The position numbers and the translations under genes are program-made. DNA of 64,000 bases from Piliocolobus tephrosceles. Taxonomy: Eukaryota > Chordata > Mammalia > Primates > Cercopithecidae. Shown in pieces: positions 55,223-64,000 of the stretch. The notes under the pieces were generated by a model that worked only from the letters and a program-made list of their open reading frames with translations, did no database searches and was not told the DNA's origin. Each line of letters starts with the position of its first letter. Position 1 is the first letter of the stretch. The DNA is taken from contig NC_045446.1 of assembly GCF_002776525.5 (NCBI RefSeq), positions 69,852,047 to 69,916,046 on the forward strand. Direction: 5' to 3'.

Positions 55223-58200
55223 CGGTGAGAACCCCTGCAAGATTATACTATGTAAACAGCAAAATCAGGCTTTGAAGCCAGATTTCTCCATCTTCTATAC
55301 CAGTGCTGTTTGTTGACTTTTGCTTCATCCTTGAGTTCTATCTCATCATCTTTTTCAAAATTGAACCACCAGGAGCCAGCAGCATCTCCAACTCTGTAAA
55401 TACTGGTTGAACAGAGCATTGAATGGCTTCTAAAACTCCCTGCTGCCTGAACGCAATCCTCTCCACAAAATGCCGCACACCCCTGGTAATCAATCTGTGG
55501 CCTCCTTCTCTGTATGGAGCTTGGTTTTAAAATCTCATGTTTAGAAGGCATAACCAAATTATGAGAGAGAGAAAAAAAAGAAGATCATTAAAAGCCTATG
55601 CACTGGAATAAGGGCTATTTATACCTAAAGAGCTAGTGACATATGAATTAAGGGTAAAAAAAAAAAAAAAATTGGTTGAAAATCAACATAGTATTTCTTC
55701 TGATTCCATTTAGAGACAATTTAAAATATTCAGTTTGCTTATCTTTAAAATTAAGAGGCAAAGAGAGGGGTGATCAACTTCTATCTAAAATGCAGTACAA
55801 TTATTGATGAGAGAGGGCCTGAAGGAGGCTGGGCAGTACTGGAAGACACAATGGGGGAAAAATGTGGAAGGAAAATTGGGGAAAGAGGAAGCAAATGCAG
55901 AGGGCAAGACAGTAAGGGAACATTCTTATTGTTAGACAACGCACAGAACCTGCCACAGTTTTAAAGTATCTAGATAGAAGGACTCTATCCTGGAAAGTCT
56001 TGCCTTCCCCTTGGGTTGGGATTTCTAATGCTCCCAAGGTGAACCAGTTCCCAGGACTATGATGTTCTGCTTTTAAAGTCTAGCCTTAGGGTAGAGAAAG
56101 GCCTTTGTTGCATAGTGGAGAGCCTCTGAACTCTCAAAATAATGTTGCCAAGCACTGAGAAAAACACCAAAGGAAGAGAATGAGAAAAATAGAGGCACCC
56201 AAGTCACTGTGATATTCATTAAAAACAGATTTCTGACCCTACTAGAGTTAAACTTGAGCCCCACAGGGCTGGTGCACAACCGAGGACTCCCTGCCTGGCC
56301 TTCTGCCTTCTCCGTTTAAGGCCTGCGTCCTTACTGCTTCTATTTACCTGATTTCTTGCCAGTAGGTCTGTCTGCAAGAGTCCTCGTCACCTTTCAACTG
56401 AGGTCCCCTAACCACTTCTTCAGTTTCCTTGGGTAACTTATACTCAGTTTGTTTCCTCATTTTCCAACATGAGGAAAATGATACTTTCACAGTCTTCAGC
56501 TGCTTGTGTTGATGGATGCAAGGACTTCATAGTCACTTGCTCAGCTGGAAGCATTTTATGATTTGGTTTGTGACTCTTACCCATTCATGTAATTTATCAA
56601 CCAAATCAAGATACTTTTAGAGCTGAACAGAGCCCTGCTGATAATTACATGGAAACAAGAGCCATATATGGACTGTCCTGGGCTAAATGTATGGTCATCC
56701 CAGTGATAGACTCACAGTAAAGAGATACTACCATCCTAAGCAATCACATTATACCTTGTAATGAGTATTATCACACAAACAGTAACAATTCTATTTTCTT
56801 TCAGAAAGATAAACAAGAAGTGAGGCATACATTCAGGAAAGTGAGAGGGATAAAGGAAAATAAAGAGGATGAGGATGAGAACAAAAGAGAGGAAGAGACT
56901 TAGGTGATATCTCTGAAGGTACTAGAGTGAATGTTGATAGCTTAGGTCCATTTTTATGTTTATACAGGAGATACTGGTCCTTTGAAATGTTAGCTGTTCT
57001 ATTTCCTTAATTCTAAGAGAAACACCTTTTCACATTTGAATTATTCTGAAATCAGAATGTGTATTACAAGGGATGTCAGAAAGAACTCTTTAGCTCCTAG
57101 GAAGAAGAATAATTTGTGACAGAGTTGTTATTGTCTACATGTGTATGAATTTGGCAATGCACAGAAGGTAGATCTGTTCAGACTAACAGCTGAATTGATA
57201 TATTTGCATTGGTAGCACCATATGTGGTTAAATTTTACTAGATTTATAATAATTGTTCAAAATGGCCTCAGCAAGACTGTATTGTGATGTCACACTATAG
57301 CAAAAGTTAATGCCTGCAGAGGACAACTGGCACATTCCAAGCAGTGCAATTAAAGGCATTGGAATGTACCAAGTACCTTCGAGTGGTTCATAGAATTTTC
57401 AAGTCTAATAAAGGATGTGGACAAGCGATGTTTCGAAAACTACAACTTAGGTGCCTATGATATCTGGTAGAAGGTTAGGCTGACTTTCAACAGAAATTTT
57501 TTAATCTCTAGAGATAACTAGTTTAATTAAGGGAATAACAAAAAAGAGCCATGAGTTTCACCATATTAGTTTCAGCTAATCTAGATCAAATTGTGTTCTT
57601 CCTCCATTTGCCTTGAAATTGCACTGTCAATTGAAAAGGTGTTAAAGAAGACAAGAGATGTAAATGAGGCTCACTCCCTGATGCAATGCATAGCTGCAGA
57701 TGGCCAGAAGGAATTCCGAAGAATTCTAAGTGTTAAGAAGGATTAGATTCAAATTTTGATCACGACACTTAAAATAAATGGTGGGTATATGGGTAAATTA
57801 ATGTTGTAGAGCAGGAGTTTGTTTAGCTAATTTTCACATTTATTTCACCCTCTTACCTGCCAATGATTACTGCCCCAGCATTATTGAATTAATGATCTGT
57901 TTCATAATTGACATTGTTTAAAGTTAAGGAAGTAGAATACTTGTCAGCCCACAACTGCCTTAATGTTCATCTTTGGAGGCTCCACCATCAAATGAATAAC
58001 CCAATTTTCCTACCCTGATGGGCAAAGGTAGTAACTAGAACACTATAATTTCCAGAACTGAACCAGAAAACCAGATTTCTGGTTTAAATTGGTTAAACTG
58101 ACAAAGAATCAGGTTTAGCACTAAGGAGAGATTTGTACTTCTGATATTATTATACATTGTAATACAGATACTAGTAGCTCAATTCCTGAATTAAGAAAAA

Positions 58201-60699
58201 TGTAGACTGTGATACTGATACCACTAAAGGATAATATAAAATTATTTAATTTTGATAGCATTCATGTCACATCAATGCAGAAATTTTAAAAATTAACCAG
58301 ATATGAATTATGAAGTGGCTATTAGAATATTTAACATTAAAGGTGAATACCAGATGAAAAAATGTATTTTTTTTTTAAATCCAGAATTAGAAACTTTACC
58401 CTCAATGTAAAATGAAACATTCATTGACTGTGCTTCTTACATTACTTCTTTTAGATTTTAAGTGTCTCACTTTGGAAAACTGGCATTTACTAGACCCCTC
58501 AAAAAGCTGAGGAATAAAAGAGCAAAACACATCAGCTAAAAGGGTAATCACTTGTGTGATGAGAACACTATTTTCTTTCTATTTTTAATAGAGTATTGGC
58601 AGAAATATTTTTGTTCAGATTACAGACAAATCATTCTATCTCACTTACCAAAAAGTAAAAACTGATTTCAAATGAGGAAATAAAATATTATTTCCCTGTT
58701 ACGTACATAATTTTACTGACCATGTATTTGCTGTGCTATTCTATATTAATGTTTGCAATTGAACCAGATTAAACAATGTGGTAAGGGTATAAATCATTTC
58801 CTGCAGGTGTGCTGAGGAATGCAACTAAAATATTCCTTGCAACTTACTTCAGGTGGCATTTTGGGATTTTAAGATGTGCACAATATGTTTTTCAAAGGTA
58901 ACTGAAATTCTGATTTTGTTTTTCACGCTGTTAAAAAATGGAAAGAATTTGAGTATGCCAATATTTTCAACAATGTGCCAACAATCCAAAAGTGATTACA
59001 TTGTACTTGGATGGGATAAATAGAAATGGAATTGGCTTAGAACCAAAAATAAAAATAGTAAAGAATTCACGATATGTGCTGATAGGAATGTGGGAAGGGA
59101 TGGAGTAATATGTGGAGAGGTTGCTGGAGGACATATACAGACTTTATGTTCTCAACCAAAATCACAAGGTTTGTTACTGTAAATGTAACAGTGGGAACAA
59201 TAGAATAGAAAATCATGGCTGCCTCAGAAAAATCCAAAATTGCCCGTCCAAGAGTGTATAAAGAGGTAGTAAAATATTGACAAAGGTGTTAGTATGGGGA
59301 AAACTATAAATAAGAAACCAATTACTGTAAAGTGAATTATATTTTTTGGACTTGTTTCTGTTTTCCCCAAATTATTGCTAGTGGTACAAGGCAAAATGTG
59401 TGGGTATGAAAAAAAATGTGTTATGTTAACTGTGCCTTCTGAGTACATTTATTATTTCCAATCTGCATTTATGCATCCAGAAATATGTTGTGCTACAAAC
59501 AAGAAACAACTCAGTCTCCAGAATCAACTCTTCTTTTTTTTATAGAAACAAAAAACAAGCTTCTTATCACACAACTACTCTAGGTATTGTGCCTCCCAAT
59601 AAACAAAACTCCAAATCAACCTTCCCTCACACAAAAAAGAACAATATCCCATACAAAAACAACAAAACATGCTCTGAAGAAGAGACTAGAATAGATAACA
59701 TGTCTGGAAATATATTCCATTCTTCCATTAGAATGCAGCTTATGTGAAGGTCAGAAATCTTTTCAGAAAGTTTTAAAATACCTTGTTTTAATGTTTGCCC
59801 TTTGATTTATTTTCCAATCTGGGGTAAATTTTTCATCTTGTCAGCAACATTTCAATAACATATCAAACCAGAGAAGTTACAGAAGCAAAACTTCATGATT
59901 GAACATCAGGTATATTTGCAATGTGAATAACTTTTTGAACAAGACAAAAAAGTGATTATTTTTTTCAGACATATTTGTCACTTTGTAACAGGATCCCTTC
60001 AAACACAAAAGCTTTCTAGGGGATTTAAATGTTATATATACTTTATGTATGGTTTTTAATAAATTTTATATATGGTTTATACACAACTCTTCCACAATGC
60101 AACTGTGGCCCAAGGGAAGTATACCTCTAAAGGTGTATCTTATAACTATATATCCAGAGTAATATACTAGGTACAGGTGTGGGCAGAACTCTGAAGACTT
60201 TGGGACAGATTTGAGAATTATGAATAAAAATGACCCAAGAATAGAGGAAATTAAACAAATCAAGCTTTCATCATAACTTGGCTCATGACAAAAGGTGACA
60301 AATGAGAAGTGAAGAACCACGTAACTCACCAATATAACCAATGTTTGTCACCAGAGACCCATGACAAATCCAAGCTTCATTGAACATTGATCTATAAAGA
60401 GAAGGAAGAAAAGAGTTATCACTTTTGTGGAAATGAAAATATTTGTGTGCAAGGAGTGCAGTTTGGACACATTCTGTTAGAACCGTATTTCAAGGCAGGC
60501 TTAAGTATAGGGTAAAGAGAGAAAGAGCGTCTATTACAATTTCCTTGCTTTTACTTCTTCAGCTACAACTTCATACATATATTATACAGGTATCCTTTCT
60601 GGTGAGTTGAGACCAATACTAGCCCTCAGCAAAAAGTAACTAACAAAAGTTTAATGAAAACCCTCTATTGGAATATTAAATACCATTTTTTTTTCTGTT
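55223..60699. other. Repeat-poor 5.5-kb stretch, no gene seen
   Basis: I recognise no Alu, L1, LTR or clear L2 here; a weak MIR is possible at 56410-56520. An A-run lies at 55655-55670. A 104-codon reverse frame at 55243-55557 and some 60-90-codon frames have no recognisable domain. Sequence is AT-rich from 56760 on. Confidence 0.55.
57187..57367. promoter_or_regulatory. Candidate motif cluster (E-box, octamer-like, CRE-like, TEAD pair)
   Basis: Within 181 bp are cagctg (57187-57192), atttgcat (57202-57209, reverse octamer-like), tgatgtca (57285-57292, CRE/AP-1-like), acattcc (57332-57338) and ggaatgt (57361-57367); the last two are inverted TEAD-type motifs. Each is short and may occur by chance. 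The region contains no repeat. Function is inference only. Confidence 0.25.
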
Positions 60700-61265
60700 C
60701 TTTCTAAAGAGCACATCTCATCAAATTACTTCTTCGCTTGAAGAGGCTTCCCACTTTGAGGGTCAAGGCAAGACATCTTAACAGGATTTATAATGCTCTT
60801 CAGGACCTGATCCCAGCTTCCTTTCCTTCCCAACTTGGTGTCTCTACCCAGACATACTAATTCATTTGCATCACTAGAAATTCACACATTTGCCATTGCC
60901 CATAGGCCTTTGAGTATGAGGATCCCTCTGCCTAGAAAAACATGCCTCCCCTGTTCTCACAAAAATCTCTTGCCTGCTTGACTTTGTTCTCAGGATTCTG
61001 AGACTTTGTGCTCAGGATTCAGGCAATTATTATCTCCTCTAGAAAGCTCCTTTGGCAACCAAAGGCTCACTCAGGTGCACACCCACCAGACTCTTGCAGC
61101 ATCTAATTTCTAATTTTACCTAGCATTTAGAAGTTTAGGTTGTGACAGTTTACTAAATGGTGTCAGGTTACTGTTTGATATTTTTATATATCTTATTTAT
61201 TGTTTTAATTTTCAGTAACTAGTAGAGTTTCTGACTTATAGTAAGTGCTCAATAAATGTCTGATG
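60700..61265 (+). mobile_element. L2 LINE 3' end, long relic
   Basis: The longest L2 here, about 560 bp, in good order: cttcaggacctgatcccagc, cataggcctttgagtatgag, ctctgcctagaaaaacatgc, ctctagaaagctcctttggc, gtaagtgctcaataaatgtc. Confidence 0.88.
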
Positions 61266-61589
61266 CATAACTATACGGACTGAGTGAATCGGCATATGAC
61301 AGAACAAGTGAATAATTTAGTCATGATCAAGCATTTTTATGCCAGGGACTTAGCTAAATTCATTACAAATATTTGCTCTGCATTTTTTGGCCCAGAGTCT
61401 GTCTTCTTGTGATGTAATTGGTTGTCTTAATTCTCTAAACCCATTCCATTCTCAAAATTGTTTATTCTTCAGTCTTCTAGCTTGAGTTTCTGGTGTTTAA
61501 TTGTCAAAAATTAGTTTGCTAGATAAGACCTGTTTGAGCTGACTTTCTTGAACTTGACTCTTAACTCATGTTAGGAGTCTGCCATAAAC
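61266..61589. other. No gene or clear repeat
   Basis: About 320 bp; nothing classifiable. Confidence 0.45.
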
Positions 61590-62160
61590 AACTGGAAAAG
61601 AAAACATGAAAGTAATTCCATTTACGATAGCTAGAAATAAAATAAAATACGTAGAAATAAACTTTTAAAAAGTGAAATATTTCAATAAAAATACTATAAA
61701 ACATTGATAAAAGAAATTGAAGAAGATACAAAACATGAAAAGATATTCCATGTTCATGGATTTGGAGAATCAATATTGTAAAAATGCTCATACTACTCAA
61801 AGCAATCTATAGATTCAGTGCAATCCCTATAAAAATACTAATTACATTCTTCACAGAAATAGGAAAAAAAAATCCTAAGATTTATATAAAACCAAAAAAG
61901 GGCCAGAATGGCCAAAGAAATGCTGAGCAAAAAGAATGCTAGAGACATCACACTACCTGACTTCAAAATATATTCCAAGGTATGTAATCAAACCAGCATG
62001 GTATTAGCATAAAAACTAATACATATATAACAATGAAACAGAAGAAGAACCCAGAAATAAATCTACTTACTTAAAGTCAAATATTTTTGACAAAGGTGTA
62101 AAGAATGTGCATTGAAGAAAGGACAGTCTCTTCAATAAATGGTGCTAGGAAAACTGAATA
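61590..62160 (+). mobile_element. L1 ORF2 fragment (L1M)
   Basis: Sense ORF2 text: attccatttacgatagctag, tctatagattcagtgcaatc, acatcacactacctgacttc, tcaataaatggtgctaggaa. It covers the part of ORF2 downstream of the RT core. It breaks off near 62160, where L1M ORF1 text starts, so it is a different element or a rearranged one. Confidence 0.85.
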
Positions 62161-62806
62161 TCTATACACAGAAGAGTAAAACTAGGCCTCTATCAGAAAA
62201 CAGCCTAAAAAGGCAAATCTAAGAGTTATTGGTCTTAAACAGGAAGTAGAAAAACAGACAGGGGTAGACAGTTTACTGAAAGGAATAATAACAGAGAACT
62301 TCCCACACCTAGAGAAAGGTATCAGTATACAAGTACAAGAAGGTTATAGAATATCAAGTGGATTTAACCCAAAGAAGACTATCTCAAGGTATTTAACAAT
62401 CAAATTTCCAAAGGTCAATGATCAAGAAAGAATTCTAAAAGACACAAGAAAAAAGAAACAAGTAACATACAATGGAGCTCCAATATGTTAGCAGCAGACT
62501 TTTCAGTGGACACCTTACAGACCAGGAGAGACTGACATGGCATATTTAAAGTGCTGAAGGAAAATAAAACCTTTTATTCCAGAAAAGTATATGCAGAATA
62601 GATATCATTTAAACATGAAGGAGATACAAAGACTTTCCCAGACAAACAAAAGCTGAGGAATTTCATTAATACCAGACCTGCCCTACAAGAAATACTAAAG
62701 GGAGTTCTTCAATTTGAAAGAAAAGAATGTTGATGAATAACAAGAAATCATCTGAAAGTGCAAAAATCACTGGCAATAGTAAGTACACAGAAAAACAGAG
62801 ACTATT

Positions 62807-63377
62807 TGATATGGTTTGGCTCTGTGTCCCCACCCAAATATCATCTTGAATTGTACTCCCATAATTCCCACATGTTGTGGGAGGGACTCAGTGGGAAATC
62901 ATTTGAATCACGGGAGAGGTTTCCCTGATACCACTCTCGTGATAGTGAATAAGTCTCATGAGATCTGATGGGTTTATCAAGGGTTTCTGCTTTTGCATCT
63001 CACTCATTTTCTCTTGCTGCTGCCATGTAAGAAGTGCCTTTCTCTGTCTCTACTAAAAACAAAATAATACAAAATTAGCTGGGTGCGGTGGCACATGCCT
63101 GTAATCTCAGCTACTAGGGAGGCTGAGGCAGGAGAATCACTTGAACCCGGGTGGTGGAGGTTGTGGTGAGCCGAGATTGTGCCACTGCACTCCAGCCTGG
63201 GCAACAAGAGCAAAGCTCCATCTCAAAAAAAAAAAAAAAAAAAAAGAAGTGCCTTTCACTTCCTGCCATGATTCTGAGGCCTCCCCAGCCATGTGAAACT
63301 GTTAAGTCCAGTTAAACCTCTTTTCCTTCCCAGTCTTGGGTAAGTCTTTATCAGCAGCATGAAAACAGCCTAATCCA
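62807..63377 (+). mobile_element. MST-type MaLR solo LTR, carrying an Alu
   Basis: LTR from tgatatggtttggctctgtg to gaaaacagcctaatcca, with gaataagtctcatgagatct and ccagttaaacctcttttcc typical of MSTA/B. It sits in L1M text; the flanks ctatt and atatt are close to a 5-bp target duplication. A truncated Alu at 63043-63243 splits it. Without the Alu and its duplicated target the LTR is about 355 bp. Confidence 0.92.
63043..63243 (+). mobile_element. 5'-truncated Alu with 14-bp target duplication
   Basis: The copy starts in the middle region (gtctctactaaaaac), includes the right monomer and ends in an A-tail. The word aagaagtgcctttc is repeated exactly at 63029-63042 and 63244-63257. Low divergence suggests AluS or AluY. 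Confidence 0.95.
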
Positions 63378-64000
63378 ATATTATAACACTATAATTATGG
63401 CATGTAAATTACTCATATCTTGAGGAGAAAGGCTAAAAGATAAACCAATCAAAAATAATAACTATGACTTTTCAAGATATGCACAGTACAATAAAATATA
63501 AATAGAAACAACAAAAAGCTAAAAATCAGGAAGACAAAGTTTTTAGTTTTCTCTTTGCTTTCTTTGTTTATTGGTTTGTTTATGCGATCAGTGTTAAGTT
63601 GTCAGAGTTTAAAATAATGGGTTTTAAGATAGTATTTACAAGCCTCATGGTAACCTCAAATCAAAAAGCATACAATAGATATACAAAATTTAAAAAACAG
63701 GAAACTAAATCATTTCACCAGAGAAAATCACCTTCACTAAGTGGAAGACAGGAATAAAAGAAAGAAGAAAGAGAAGACCACAAAACGACCAAAAACAAAT
63801 AACAAAATGGCAGGAGAAAGTCCTAACTTATCAATAATAACACTGAATATAAATGGACTAAACTCTCCAATCAAAAGGCACAGAGTCCAAAAACAACAAA
63901 AGTCACAGAGTGGTGAATGGATAAGAAAACAAACCCAAAGATCCGTTGCCTATTGGAAACATACTTCACCTATAAAGACAGAGACTGCAAACAAAGGGAT

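Larger units (their letters stand above)
62161..64000 (+). mobile_element. L1M LINE, ORF1 end to ORF2 start, cut by window edge
   Basis: Sense L1M: ORF1 C-terminal text (accagacctgccctacaaga near 62670), the inter-ORF spacer (tttacaagcctcatggtaac) and the ORF2 start at ATG 63807 (aaatggcaggagaaagtcc). It is interrupted by the MST LTR at 62807-63377 and continues past 64000. No intact frame. Confidence 0.85.

Overview
The window looks like primate nuclear DNA, most likely human. It carries AluJ to AluY copies, a full-length L1 of the primate L1PA type, older L1M, MIR and L2 relics, and MaLR (THE1/MST) and ERV-L (MLT2) solo LTRs, in AT-rich DNA with no CpG island. I found no host protein-coding gene, exon series, tRNA or other functional RNA gene. 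The long open frames are L1 remnants or chance frames. The window is therefore intergenic or deep intronic. The sequence alone does not give the chromosome.

Layout. Bases 1-18,700 are mostly old mammalian DNA: many MIR and L2 relics, four complete Alus, a partial L1 3' end at the left edge, an MLT2 LTR split by two Alus (4,838-5,912), and a nearly identical 196-bp direct duplication (8,489-8,684 and 9,303-9,498). Bases 18,700-35,500 hold a reverse-strand L1M cut by a THE1 LTR, more MIR/L2, a reverse MST/THE1-type LTR, a (GT)n tract, a palindromic DNA-transposon relic and two pairs of local duplications (32,331-34,617). Bases 35,571-55,222 are an almost continuous retroelement pile: an MLT2 LTR, then an L1M whose parts lie on both sides of a younger plus-strand L1PB-like element, itself hit by Alus and several local rearrangements; the L1M also carries an unassigned LTR-like element and Alu pieces. 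Next comes a minus-strand older L1 split by a full-length L1PA insertion (48,895-55,038) with a 13-bp target duplication. Bases 55,223-60,699 are the longest stretch without recognisable repeats. Bases 60,700-64,000 hold an L2, an L1 ORF2 piece and an L1M that runs off the right edge and is cut by an MST LTR, which in turn contains a truncated Alu.

No new cellular system is evident. The most interesting material is structural: fold-back and inverted templated duplications inside the plus-strand L1, a left-monomer-only AluY insertion, a young direct duplication, duplication pairs in swapped order, a CTCF-like motif inside a transposable element, and a small motif cluster in the repeat-poor segment. 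Subfamily names come from recognising consensus sequences by eye. Element boundaries are good to about 5-20 bp for young elements and 20-50 bp for MIR and L2.
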